From contig JANXAH010000035.1 of the NCBI GenBank assembly GCA_025062415.1, positions 1 through 41,363 on the forward strand: a stretch of 41,363 bases of DNA, read 5' to 3'. This stretch comes from Anaerolineae bacterium (GTDB lineage Bacteria > Chloroflexota > Anaerolineae > B4-G1 > DUEL01). This document shows, piece by piece, positions 7,154-15,729 of this stretch; positions within the stretch are counted from its first letter, which is position 1; each line of letters begins with the position of its first letter. The position numbers and the translations under genes were made by a program. Under the pieces are notes generated by a model. The model was not told the DNA's origin, did not search any database, and worked only from the letters and a program-made list of their open reading frames with translations.

Positions 7154-10100
7154 TTATTCTTCAGGCCAGGCCGCCGGGGGCACTCCCACCTGGGTCCAGT
7201 GGTCGCGGATTTCTGTTGCCCGGCGGGCGATGGTATTCGCGTCGCCCGCAAAGGCTACCTGCACCATCTCCTCCTGGCCGTGGCGGGCAAGGAACCCTCG
7301 CCCTGCTACCATCCGGGTCAGGTCTGAGGCCCGGACGCGAACCCCCAGGGGGTTCTGGTCTCCCGCCTCCAGGGGCCGCAGGACAAACCCCGATCGCCAC
7401 AGCCGCACCTGTCTGGGCAGCGGGTCGCTGTATCCCACTCCCAGGTTGGGCAGCGGGCCCGCAAGAATGATGTGGAAATGGACGTCCCGGCCCCGTCGGG
7501 ACAGCAGGTCCAGCCCCTGCTGGATATCTCTCTCCCCGCTGAGCGCGTTGGAGAAGTCATCGTAGTCGTCCCAAACGGCCACAATGCGGGGCAACTGGTT
7601 TCCAGCAGAGATATCCTCGGCGAAGAGAGCGTCCCGCCGGTGGATCTCCCGGATGATTCGGGCCATCGTTCCCTTTTGCTGGAAATCTCGGTAGGAGCGG
7701 GCGAACTCCAGAATGTGGGGGAGCCCGTCCAGGGGTTGGAGGCTGTTGCGGCGCCCGGAGATCAGGATGAACTGGACCTCCTGAGGCGAGTAGAGCGTCG
7801 CCAGGGCCAGCATCCAGGCCATCAGCAGACTCGTCTTTCCGCTCTGGGGGGTACCGGTGACCACGAAATCGGGGCCGTCCTCCACCAAATCTATCCACGT
7901 GGGGCGCAACCGGATGCTCTCCACACCGATGGGCACAGCCAAAGCCGAACCGGCTGGCCGCCCTCCGGCACGGGCCAGTAGATTGTCCAGGGGGAGCAAT
8001 TCCGGCATCGTCGCCACCGGCTCGGGCAGAGGGCCCTTCCAGGCCCGGCGCATCTCCGTGGCCAGTTGGCGCAGTTCCTTCGCTTGGGCCTCCTCGTCCT
8101 CCTCGTACCCGGGAGAAGCGGTCTGAAACTCCAGCGGGGGACGACCGTACCAGCCCCGGCCCGGGGGCATTGGGTCGTCCTTCCCCATCCGGGGACGCTG
8201 TCCCAGGATCAGGGAATACTCGTCCGGGTCCCCCAGGCGCAAAACCGCCCGACGGGCCACAACGCTGCTGATGGCCGCAGGGATCTCCCCAGGCCGGTCT
8301 CCCACCATCACCACGTGGATGTCGTAGTTTCCCCCCTCCCGCACCAGCCGAAGCAGGGTGCTGTATTCCTCCGGGAACTGCTGACGAAAGTCGCCGAACC
8401 CAGTTACCACCACCACCAGGGCCGGCGGCACATCGCCCGGCCTTTGCTGGCGCAACTGGCTCAGCCGGTCCACGTGAGCCCGATGGCAGAGTTCTATGCG
8501 GGCCTCCAGTTCGTCCTCCAGGCGGACCCAGGCCCGCCGGATCCGCTCCTCGTCCATCGGAGTGAAGACGCCCACCACGTGGGGCAGCGGTTCCAGAACT
8601 CGCAGCGCCTGCCCGCCAAAGTCCACCAGGTAGAAATGGACCTCCTCCGGGGTGTGGGTCCGGGCAAGGCTGACGACCAGAGTGCGCAGCCACATCTCTT
8701 TGCCCGAAGCGGGAGCCCCGATCACCAGCAGGTGTCCGTCCTGGTCTCCCAGGTCCAGCCGCCAGGGCTCCTGTCGCTGATGGGCAGGGTCGTCCAGCAG
8801 GCCCAGGAGGGCCCGTAGCCAGGGGCGGTTGGGGAGGTCGGGGGCGCGCGGGGTGGGGGAGTCCGGCGGGGATAGGCTCTTCCCGCAGGACGCACAGAAG
8901 CGGGCTCCGATCCGAACGGCTCCCTGGCAGTGCGGGCAGCGGAGCGTCACAGGAGCCCCACAGCGGCCGCAGAAGCGGGCCCCTGGTCGGAGTGAGGCCC
9001 CACACTGACCGCAGAAGTGAGGCGGGCGGAGGCGGGGAAAGGGCTCAAACCACCACCCCTCTCCGTCCCATCCAGCCAGCCCCTCCTGTTTCAGTAGCTT
9101 GGGAAGGGGGATATGCGCCGGCAGTGGTTCCGGCCAGGGGCTGGAAAGTTTCTTCAGCCCCATGCGCCTGGCTATGGCGGCCAGGTGCTGGGTCACCACC
9201 TCCAGGTCCGTCCGAGCGGTTCCGGACTTCTGCTGGGGGAGAAACTTGCGGGAATCGTAGAGTTCTCGCCGTTCCCCTGTCGCCGTGACCTCCCGGATCA
9301 CGATGCGCTCGGTCGGCTGGCCGATCAGGGTGTCGGTATCTCCGGCAGCCCGATAGGTGCTGGCCACCCGTGCGACCTGAAAGAGTTCAAAGACCTCGTT
9401 ATCCCCCACCTGCAGGTAACCCCGACCCGGCATCCGGGGAAGGTAGGCGGCATCCGGTCGGCGAAGCATATCCTGGCTTTCCGCCGTATCCTCCACCCGC
9501 AGGCAGATACGAAAGCGGGAGTTGGCCCAGATTTGCTGGCTCACCTTCCCCCGCGGGCTCTGAGTCGCCAGGATCAGGTGGATCCCCAGCGACCGGCCGA
9601 CCCGGGCCACCCGGACCAGGCCGTCCATAAACTCCGGGTAGTCGGTGACCAGTTCCGCAAACTCGTCCACGATGATGACCACTCGGGGAAGGGGCTCCAT
9701 GCCCTGACCCTGTCGCTGCCAGTAAAGTTCCTGATAGCGGGCAATATCGTTGACGTTGAACTGGTTGAACAAATGTTCTCTGCGCTTGATCTCCGCCTCC
9801 AGTGCCACCAGGGCCCGCTCGGCCAGGTTGCCGCTGATATTGGTCACCAGCCCCAGGACGTGGGGAAGAGGGGCCAGAGGAGAAAACGCGCCGCCGCCCT
9901 TGAAGTCCACCAGAATGAAGCCCAGGTCGTGGGGATGGTGGCTCAGGGCCAGGCTGATCACCAAGGTCTGGAGCAGTTCGCTTTTGCCGGAGCCTGTAGT
10001 CCCGGCGATCAGTCCATGGGGGCCGTGACCGGTGTGGCTTAAGTCCAGCACCAGCGGCTGGCCGCCCTTTCGGACCCCCAGCACTGCCTTCAGCAGGCGG

Positions 10101-11461
10101 TCCGGGGCCCGCCGGGTCCACGCAGCCTGTGCATCGTACTGCTGGATATCCCGGATTCCCAGGACCTCCAGCAAGCGGATGCTGGAGGGAAGGGCTACCG
10201 CACTCTCCGGGGAGAAGACTCGCAGAGGCGCCAGAGCTCGGGCCAGACTCTCGCTCCAGAGGGGATCCACCTGATCGGGTGTACCAAAGAGGGGCGGGGC
10301 CGCCACACCCACCATCTGGATCATGACGGAGGCGGAAGACGAGACCTCCGCCACATACGCGCATCCCTGAGGCAGCCGGGACAGGTGGTCGGCCAGAAAA
10401 ATCGCCGTCGCGTTCAAATGTCGCCCTTCTGCCAGGAGCAGGTGGAGCGCCGGGTGATGCAGGTCCAACCGGTCGTCCTCCACCAGAAGGACCAGCCAGG
10501 GCCAGTCCGGCGGAGCACTGTCGGCGCGGCGGGAGGAGAGCCGATTCTTCCGCTCGCTCAGTTCGTCCAGCAGCCGGTGCAGCAGTTCCTGGGCAGAAGC
10601 GGCGTCGCAGGCCAGGTGGGGAAAGCGGACGTTCCCGTCCAGGACGTGGGTGTGAGGAAGCCACTTGAGCCACTCCCATTCTGGAACCCGCTGGGGGGAG
10701 TAGATGGCCAGCAGGTGGGCTTCGTCGGGAACGTGGTGGACGACCAGACTGGCGATAAGGGCCCGGGCCAGGCCATTGCGTAGGGGGAGGCTGCCAGTGA
10801 TCCCCAGCGGTCCGGCCCGCAGGTTCACCGTAAGGGGAACATCGGGCACCTGCTGGTACTCCGATTCCAGGTTCAGCACAGGCTGGTAGCGGGGGTCCGA
10901 GATCTCCGGGCGAGGTGCAGAAACTTTCACCGAAGAGGGAAGAGTGCCCACACCAATGCGAAGGCTCAGGAAATCCTCGTCGGTGGGGCGTCGCTCCCAG
11001 AGGCGGCGGTCCCGGTTCTGAGCCCGGATCAGCAGAATGTGGGGGTCCGGGTCCTTCTCCGTCCGAATGTGCTGTTGCCGGACCCGGAGTTGGTGGAGAT
11101 GCTGGGCGTATTGCTGGAGGGCCTGCTGGTAGGCCTGCTCTTTGGCCTCCTGTTCTCTCCGGTGTTGACGGCGCTGAGATTGAGTCCCCAGGATGCCTCC
11201 CAGGGCCGACATAATGGACATCGCCAGCATCCCCGCCGAGGCAAGATACTGCATCTTTCCCGGGCCATGGTCGCTGGCCAGGCCGCTGGCGAGTAGATAG
11301 ACGCCCACCATCAGCAGTACACCGGCCACCGGCAGGAGGGTGGTGTACCAGCTGAACCAGGGAGGCGGAGTAAGGGACGGAGGAGGTGGGAGTTTGACCT
11401 CTCCTGAGGGCAGCGGCTCCAGAATGCGCGGGGGACGGTTAAAATCTATCGTGGCGCTCAT
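7154..11461 (-). CDS. essC: EssC-like triple FtsK/SpoIIIE ATPase of a T7SS-like system, with double zinc ribbon
   Basis: The 1435-residue membrane motor expected to drive export of the WXG100 protein. Two TM helices (about 36-60 and 68-92) precede a charged helical stalk and a degenerate domain. ATPase 1 has GTTGSGKS (487-494) and VVIIVDEF (594-601) and looks active. Two Cys4 zinc ribbons (about 817-860) follow. ATPase 2 has GAPASGKE (915-922), with Glu for the Ser/Thr, and VVVVTGF instead of a Walker B acid pair, so it is probably a docking domain. ATPase 3 has GTPQSGKT (1203-1210) and IVAVWDDYDD. Firmicutes EssC begins with two FHA domains; none are here. The zinc-ribbon insertion is not one I know from EssC or EccC. 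ATG 11461 is chosen over the track's 11629 because AAGGAG stands 5 bases before it and a promoter just upstream. Confidence 0.95.
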   Translation of the reverse strand: MSATIDFNRPPRILEPLPSGEVKLPPPPSLTPPPWFSWYTTLLPVAGVLLMVGVYLLASGLASDHGPGKMQYLASAGMLAMSIMSALGGILGTQSQRRQHRREQEAKEQAYQQALQQYAQHLHQLRVRQQHIRTEKDPDPHILLIRAQNRDRRLWERRPTDEDFLSLRIGVGTLPSSVKVSAPRPEISDPRYQPVLNLESEYQQVPDVPLTVNLRAGPLGITGSLPLRNGLARALIASLVVHHVPDEAHLLAIYSPQRVPEWEWLKWLPHTHVLDGNVRFPHLACDAASAQELLHRLLDELSERKNRLSSRRADSAPPDWPWLVLLVEDDRLDLHHPALHLLLAEGRHLNATAIFLADHLSRLPQGCAYVAEVSSSASVMIQMVGVAAPPLFGTPDQVDPLWSESLARALAPLRVFSPESAVALPSSIRLLEVLGIRDIQQYDAQAAWTRRAPDRLLKAVLGVRKGGQPLVLDLSHTGHGPHGLIAGTTGSGKSELLQTLVISLALSHHPHDLGFILVDFKGGGAFSPLAPLPHVLGLVTNISGNLAERALVALEAEIKRREHLFNQFNVNDIARYQELYWQRQGQGMEPLPRVVIIVDEFAELVTDYPEFMDGLVRVARVGRSLGIHLILATQSPRGKVSQQIWANSRFRICLRVEDTAESQDMLRRPDAAYLPRMPGRGYLQVGDNEVFELFQVARVASTYRAAGDTDTLIGQPTERIVIREVTATGERRELYDSRKFLPQQKSGTARTDLEVVTQHLAAIARRMGLKKLSSPWPEPLPAHIPLPKLLKQEGLAGWDGEGWWFEPFPRLRPPHFCGQCGASLRPGARFCGRCGAPVTLRCPHCQGAVRIGARFCASCGKSLSPPDSPTPRAPDLPNRPWLRALLGLLDDPAHQRQEPWRLDLGDQDGHLLVIGAPASGKEMWLRTLVVSLARTHTPEEVHFYLVDFGGQALRVLEPLPHVVGVFTPMDEERIRRAWVRLEDELEARIELCHRAHVDRLSQLRQQRPGDVPPALVVVVTGFGDFRQQFPEEYSTLLRLVREGGNYDIHVVMVGDRPGEIPAAISSVVARRAVLRLGDPDEYSLILGQRPRMGKDDPMPPGRGWYGRPPLEFQTASPGYEEDEEAQAKELRQLATEMRRAWKGPLPEPVATMPELLPLDNLLARAGGRPAGSALAVPIGVESIRLRPTWIDLVEDGPDFVVTGTPQSGKTSLLMAWMLALATLYSPQEVQFILISGRRNSLQPLDGLPHILEFARSYRDFQQKGTMARIIREIHRRDALFAEDISAGNQLPRIVAVWDDYDDFSNALSGERDIQQGLDLLSRRGRDVHFHIILAGPLPNLGVGYSDPLPRQVRLWRSGFVLRPLEAGDQNPLGVRVRASDLTRMVAGRGFLARHGQEEMVQVAFAGDANTIARRATEIRDHWTQVGVPPAAWPEE

Positions 11462-11496
11462 CCGGACTCCTTGTCCCGTGGCGTCCACCTCATTAG

Positions 11497-11525
11497 AGTA
11501 TACCAGATTTCGGGGGAACGGGCAA
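11497..11525 (-). promoter_or_regulatory. Promoter of the essC-like gene
   Basis: On the minus strand TTGCCC is followed by 17 bases and TATACT, giving a leader of about 30 bases that holds the AAGGAG site. The same TTGCCC-N17-TAtACT layout recurs at 31802 and 36878. Confidence 0.7.
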
Positions 11526-11568
11526 CGGGGGGCTGGCTGATGTTGGGGCCAGGTGGGCGCGCTCATTT

Positions 11569-11598
11569 TGATTCGGATAGTGTATCTTATCCGAATCA
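11569..11598. promoter_or_regulatory. Inverted repeat, possible operator between essC-like and recombinase genes
   Basis: TGATTCGGATA and TATCCGAATCA form perfect 11-base arms around GTGTATCT. It lies about 45 bases upstream of the essC -35 and about 45 bases upstream of the recombinase -35, in an AT-richer spot. The placement suits a dimeric regulator, but no bound protein is known. Confidence 0.5.
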
Positions 11599-11641
11599 TA
11601 GGCCGGCGCAGGCCCCACACATGCCCCACCCTGCCGGAAGT

Positions 11642-11669
11642 TTGACAGATCGGCCATCTATCTTACAAT
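11642..11669 (+). promoter_or_regulatory. Promoter of the tyrosine recombinase gene
   Basis: A perfect TTGACA (11642-11647) and TACAAT (11664-11669) are 16 bases apart. The leader would be about 80 bases. The rest of the 295-base gap 11462-11756 holds the essC promoter and the inverted repeat. Confidence 0.75.
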
Positions 11670-11756
11670 AGAACGGATGGAGTAAAAACAGGAGATAACT
11701 CTGGCCCAGACACGCCTTTCGTCCAGAGGTCGGGAGAGACGGGAGCGAAAACCCAG

Positions 11757-12740
11757 ATGACCGATGTGACCCTCCGGGATGCCCTACAGAAGTTCCTGGA
11801 CGAGATCGCGGCCAGCCGCAGCCCCAACACCCACAAGGCCTACCGCCAGGCCGCGGCCCGCTTCGCCGAGGTTCTCTCCGCCCATGGCATCTCCCCTGCC
11901 CTGACCCCCGTCTCCGACCTCTCCGTAGAATGGATGGGCTGGTACATCCAGGACCTCCACAACGCCTCCGTCGCCACTGAACAACTGTACATCACCGCCC
12001 TCCGGGCCTTCTACGAGTACGCGGCCGCGCAGGAATGGGCCTCGGTCAACCTGCCCGCCCTGCATCGCCTCTGCCGCCGACGGGCCCGCCGGGAGGCAGC
12101 GCGACTGCCACCGTTTCCTCGCGCTGAAATAGAGAAAATTTTGGAGACCGTCGCCCAGGCCGCCGCTGCCCCACCCCAAGACGAGCGGAAACTCCTGCGA
12201 ATTTTAAGAGACCGTGCTCTACTTTATGTCCTGGCCGACACGGGCCTGCGGGTCTCCGAGGCCTGCTCCCTGACCCGCGGGCATATGGATTGGACGGAAG
12301 CGCGGGCGCGCGTCCTGGGAAAAGGCGGACGGGAGTCCATCGTCCGCTTCTCCGAACGGAGCCTTCGCTACCTGCGGGCCTACCTGGACGCCCGTGCCGA
12401 ACTGGACGGACGCCAGGGCCGTCCCCTGACCAGTTTGCCCCTCTTTGCCCGCCACGACCGGAGGGCCGGGAAACGGGTGCTCCCCCTCTCCGCCCGCTCC
12501 GCCGAGAAGGTCGTTGAGGAATGGGTTGTACGGGCGCTGGGCGAAAGAGCCCGCGGGACCATCACCCCCCACACCTTCCGTCATTATTTTGTGACCGTGG
12601 TCCTGCGGGGCAGCGGCGGCAACGTCCGGCTGGCCCAGGAACTGGCCCGCCACCGCAGCATCACCACCACCCAGCGCTATACCCACTTAAGCGACGACGA
12701 ACTGGACCGGGGATACCACGAGATTTTCAACGAAATGTAG
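11757..12740 (+). CDS. Tyrosine recombinase (XerC/XerD-like)
   Basis: A 327-residue site-specific recombinase. An N-terminal SAM-like core-binding domain (about 5-95, with SPNTHKAYR) is followed by the catalytic domain (about 118-325). All catalytic residues are visible: Arg165 (GLRVSE), Lys189 (LGKGGRE), His272 and Arg275 (PHTFRHYF), His299 (ARHRSI) and Tyr308 (QRYTHL). Length and layout fit Xer proteins that resolve chromosome dimers, but integrases of small elements look similar. The Shine-Dalgarno site is weak (GGGAG about 14 bases upstream). No attachment-site repeats or other phage genes surround it, so a chromosomal Xer role is favoured. It stands alone with its own promoter. Confidence 0.9.
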   Translation: MTDVTLRDALQKFLDEIAASRSPNTHKAYRQAAARFAEVLSAHGISPALTPVSDLSVEWMGWYIQDLHNASVATEQLYITALRAFYEYAAAQEWASVNLPALHRLCRRRARREAARLPPFPRAEIEKILETVAQAAAAPPQDERKLLRILRDRALLYVLADTGLRVSEACSLTRGHMDWTEARARVLGKGGRESIVRFSERSLRYLRAYLDARAELDGRQGRPLTSLPLFARHDRRAGKRVLPLSARSAEKVVEEWVVRALGERARGTITPHTFRHYFVTVVLRGSGGNVRLAQELARHRSITTTQRYTHLSDDELDRGYHEIFNEM

Positions 12741-12840
12741 AACAACTGCTTTTGGATATTTTCAAGCCGCCCTCCGCAAAAGGCCAAACTTCAGGGATGG
12801 CAGTGTAGCCGCCGGGGGTGGAGCGAGGCAATGGGTAAAT

Positions 12841-12858
12841 CAAGCCCCACGGGGCTTG
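12841..12858. repeat. Short palindrome overlapping a -35 box
   Basis: CAAGCCCC and GGGGCTTG are separated by AC. The right arm shares three bases with the TTGACA of the next promoter, so it could be an operator or a weak hairpin ending the recombinase message. Confidence 0.45.
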
Positions 12859-12883
12859 ACAATTCCCCCGCAGGGAGTATACT
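12856..12883 (+). promoter_or_regulatory. Promoter of the Thr/Pro-rich membrane protein gene
   Basis: A perfect TTGACA and TATACT are 16 bases apart. Transcription would begin near 12890, giving a leader of about 33 bases. No clear Shine-Dalgarno site precedes the ATG at 12923. Confidence 0.8.
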
Positions 12884-12922
12884 TTCGGCGGAAAAACGCC
12901 TGCTGGACCCGAGTCTACCCAT

Positions 12923-13471
12923 ATGGAACAAGAGACCGGACGACGGCTGACCCCTGTCCAGATGACCCTTCTGGGCATCATCCTGCTGACCATCCCCTGC
13001 TACTGCCTGGGGTTTTCCCTGCTCTACCTGTATTCCACACCGGCGCGTCCGACGCCCGTGCCGACCGTTGTGACCGATACGCCCACGGCGACGCGCACTC
13101 CCGCCCTGCCCACGGCGACGCTGGAGCCGACGCCGACCCAGTGGTGGCCCCCCACCAACACGCCGACCGCCACCCCCACGGCGACCCTGACCCCAACCCC
13201 GACACCGACGCCGACGGCCACCGCCACGCCGACCCAGACGCCCACTCCGACGGCGACGCCGACGCTTACGCCGACCTGGACACCTGTTCCGCCGTCCCCC
13301 ACCCCGACGGCCACCCCCACGCCGACCGCGACGCCCCTGCCCCCGTCGCCGACGGAGACCCCAGTTCCACCGACGCCCACTCCGACCCCCTCCGCCCAGG
13401 CGCTGCCGACTGAGACCCCCACGCCGACAGAGGCGCCAGCGGGCACCCCTTCCCCCACCCCATCTGTCTGA
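12923..13471 (+). CDS. Small membrane-anchored protein with Thr/Pro-rich tail
   Basis: A 182-residue protein. Residues 1-14 are cytoplasmic, about 15-36 form one TM helix ([21 protein letters not shown]), and the rest is almost entirely TPTPT, TATPT and PPSPT repeats. Such tails are typical of Chloroflexota cell-surface proteins and usually act as spacers through the wall. The lone WW at about residue 74 is the only non-repeat feature in the tail. The long reverse-strand ORFs here are shadows of the repeat. A good promoter supports expression. Function is unknown; 34 bases downstream begins the M42 peptidase cluster, which may be co-transcribed. Confidence 0.75.
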   Translation: MEQETGRRLTPVQMTLLGIILLTIPCYCLGFSLLYLYSTPARPTPVPTVVTDTPTATRTPALPTATLEPTPTQWWPPTNTPTATPTATLTPTPTPTPTATATPTQTPTPTATPTLTPTWTPVPPSPTPTATPTPTATPLPPSPTETPVPPTPTPTPSAQALPTETPTPTEAPAGTPSPTPSV

Positions 13472-13505
13472 ATTCCGTCCATCTTTCAGGAGAGACTGGA
13501 CCGTT

Positions 13506-14558
13506 ATGGATACTGTTCGCCTGCTGAAACAACTTTCGGAGACTCCAGGGCTCCCTGGGCACGAGGAGCCGGTACGGGCCCTCGTCCGGGAACTGTGGGC
13601 CCCACTGGTAGATGAACTGCAGACCGATGGGCTCGGCAGTCTGATCGGTCGCCGATACGGAAGTGGCCCGGAACCTCGCCCGGCCCTGATGTTTGCCGCC
13701 CATATGGACGAAATTGGCCTGCGGGTGACCGGCATAGAGAAGGGCTTTTTGCGCGTGACCCGCGTGGGTGGGGCCGACCGCCGTATCTTGCCGGGCACAG
13801 AGGTCGTCGTCCACGGCCGGCGCGACCTTCCCGGCGTCGTCGGTATGCCCCCGCCCCACGTGATCCCCCCTGACCAACGGAATAAGACGCTCCCCTGGGA
13901 GGAACTGTTCGTGGACGTGGGACTGCCAGAGGAAGAGGTGAAGGCTCTCGTCCAGGTGGGAGACCCCATCTCCTTTCGGCGGGAGGCCGTGGAACTGAAG
14001 AACGGCCTGTTTTCCGGTAAGGCCCTGGACAATCGGGTCTCTGTGGCGGTGGTAACTCTGGCCCTGGAGCATCTCTTCCGCCTCTCCCATGCCTGGGATA
14101 TTGTCGCCGTAGCGACTGTGCAGGAGGAGGTGGGGCTCTATGGGGCTGCCACCGCGGCCTACGGCGTCGCTCCCGATATGGCTGTCGCCGTGGACGTGAC
14201 CTTTGGACGACAGGCCGGGGTCTCCAACCATCTGACTTTCCCCCTGGGTGAGGGCATCGCCATCGGCGTCGGCCCTAACTTCCACCCGGCGGTCGTGGAG
14301 CGGTTGAAGAAGACCGCCGAGGCTAACGAAATTCCCTACCACATAGACCCCATTCCGGGCCGCAGCGGCACCGACGCCTGGGCCATCCAGGTCAGCCGCG
14401 AGGGGATTCCCACTGGTCTGGTCTCCATCCCGCTCCGCTATATGCACCAGCCGGTGGAGATCGTTTCGGTGAAGGACGTGGACCGGGCCGGGCGACTGCT
14501 CGCTCTCCTCGCCGCCGGACTGGAGCCCGACTTCCGGCCCCGCTGGGAGGACGAGTAA
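13506..14558 (+). CDS. M42 family metallo-aminopeptidase, copy 1
   Basis: A 350-residue cytoplasmic peptidase of the glutamyl aminopeptidase/FrvX/TET type, which trims N-terminal residues from short peptides with two metal ions. The metal and catalytic residues are visible in order: AAHMDEIG, KALDNR, VQEEVG (the Glu pair), AVDVTFG and RYMHQPVE near the C-terminus. AGGAGAG lies 11 bases before the ATG. Next to the bridging Asp, it has DPIPGRSGTDAWAIQVSREGIP, shared in outline with the two following copies. It is the first of three tandem paralogues. The three may form mixed or separate dodecamers with different residue preferences; that is inference. Confidence 0.93.
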   Translation: MDTVRLLKQLSETPGLPGHEEPVRALVRELWAPLVDELQTDGLGSLIGRRYGSGPEPRPALMFAAHMDEIGLRVTGIEKGFLRVTRVGGADRRILPGTEVVVHGRRDLPGVVGMPPPHVIPPDQRNKTLPWEELFVDVGLPEEEVKALVQVGDPISFRREAVELKNGLFSGKALDNRVSVAVVTLALEHLFRLSHAWDIVAVATVQEEVGLYGAATAAYGVAPDMAVAVDVTFGRQAGVSNHLTFPLGEGIAIGVGPNFHPAVVERLKKTAEANEIPYHIDPIPGRSGTDAWAIQVSREGIPTGLVSIPLRYMHQPVEIVSVKDVDRAGRLLALLAAGLEPDFRPRWEDE

Positions 14559-14625
14559 GGGGTAAGCGGCCTCCGTACTACCGCCGACCACTTGATTGAA
14601 CAAAGAAGCCTGAGGTGAGCGAACT

Positions 14626-15660
14626 GTGGAACTCCTGAAGGAACTCTCTGAAGCCTTTGGCCCTTCTGGCTATGAGAAGGAGGTCCGGCAGGTTTTGCGC
14701 CGGACCTTGGAGGGATACGCCGACCGGATGTGGGTGGACGCGCTGGGGAACCTCCACGTCGTCCGGGAGGGGACGGCCCCGGAGCGCCTCCGGGTCTTGC
14801 TGGCGGCCCATATGGACGAGATCGGCCTGATGGTCGTGGGGCACGACGAATCCGGCGGGCTGCGGGTGAAGGCCATCGGCGGGATAGACGACCGGGTCCT
14901 GCCCGGCACCCAGGTCTGGGTGGGGCCCGACCGAATTCCCGGCGTCATCGGCCTCAAGCCCGTTCACCTGCTGGAGGAAGGGGAGGACGAGAGAGTCGTT
15001 AAAATAGAACAATTACTGGTGGACATCGGGGCGAAGGGGAAAGAGGAGGCTCAACGGTTGGCGCCTCTGGGAACCCCGATGGTCTTTGCCACCCGGTTTG
15101 AGTCCCTGGGTACGCTGGTCAAGGGGAAGTCCTTTGACGATCGGGCCGGATGCGCGGTGTTGGCGGAATTGGTGCGCGGCGACCGTCTGCCCCACGACCT
15201 GCACGCCGTCTTCACTGTACAGGAGGAGGTGGGGTTGCGGGGCGCGCGCGTGGCCGCCTACGCGGCCCGGCCCGACTGTGCCTTCGCACTGGAGGGAACC
15301 ATCGCCAACGACCTGCCCAAGAAGAAGGACGTCAGCCCGACTTCCGAACTGGGAAAGGGGCCGGCCATCACGGTGATGGACCGGACCTTCATCGCCCATC
15401 GGGGGCTGGTCCGCCTGCTGATGGAAACGGCGGAGACGCTGAATATCCCCTATCAGGTCAAGCAGCCGGGGATCGGCGGCACCGACTCCGGCGCGATCCA
15501 CCTGGCCCGCGAGGGCATCCCCTGTGGCACTGTTGCCGTCCCCTGCCGCTACATCCACAGTCCCGTCAGCCTGCTCTCCCCGAAGGACCTGGAAAACACG
15601 GTCTGGCTGATGCGGGAGAGCCTGGCCCGGCTGACGCGCAAAACTCTGGAATTCTCCTGA
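14626..15660 (+). CDS. M42 family metallo-aminopeptidase, copy 2
   Basis: A 344-residue paralogue of the preceding gene. The motifs AAHMDEIG, KSFDDRAG, VQEEVG, ALEGT and RYIHSPV are present; the fourth position has Glu where the neighbours have Asp, which both occur in the family and affects residue preference. The start is GTG at 14626, preceded by GAGGTGAG, and begins ELLKELSEAFGPSGYE, the usual N-terminus. It lies 67 bases after copy 1 and 69 before copy 3, so the three are probably one operon. Confidence 0.93.
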   Translation: MELLKELSEAFGPSGYEKEVRQVLRRTLEGYADRMWVDALGNLHVVREGTAPERLRVLLAAHMDEIGLMVVGHDESGGLRVKAIGGIDDRVLPGTQVWVGPDRIPGVIGLKPVHLLEEGEDERVVKIEQLLVDIGAKGKEEAQRLAPLGTPMVFATRFESLGTLVKGKSFDDRAGCAVLAELVRGDRLPHDLHAVFTVQEEVGLRGARVAAYAARPDCAFALEGTIANDLPKKKDVSPTSELGKGPAITVMDRTFIAHRGLVRLLMETAETLNIPYQVKQPGIGGTDSGAIHLAREGIPCGTVAVPCRYIHSPVSLLSPKDLENTVWLMRESLARLTRKTLEFS

Positions 15661-15729
15661 TTCCCGTCGGACTAAAGGAGGTTTTAGCACATTATCGCCA
15701 TCCTGGCAATCCTTTCCGGAAGGAGACCT

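Noticed and set aside
8873-9012. Zinc-ribbon stretch in the EssC-like gene as a sign of frameshift or of a separate gene
   Set aside because: The reading frame is open and continuous through ATPases 1, 2 and 3 and the ribbon fits between domain borders.
11757-12740. Tyrosine recombinase as integrase of a mobile element carrying the secretion locus
   Set aside because: No flanking direct repeats, tRNA gene or other mobile genes were found, and base use matches the neighbours.
13024-13482. Reverse-strand 152-residue Gly/Val-rich ORF
   Set aside because: It is the mirror of the TPTP repeat coding region and has no ribosome site or recognisable domain.
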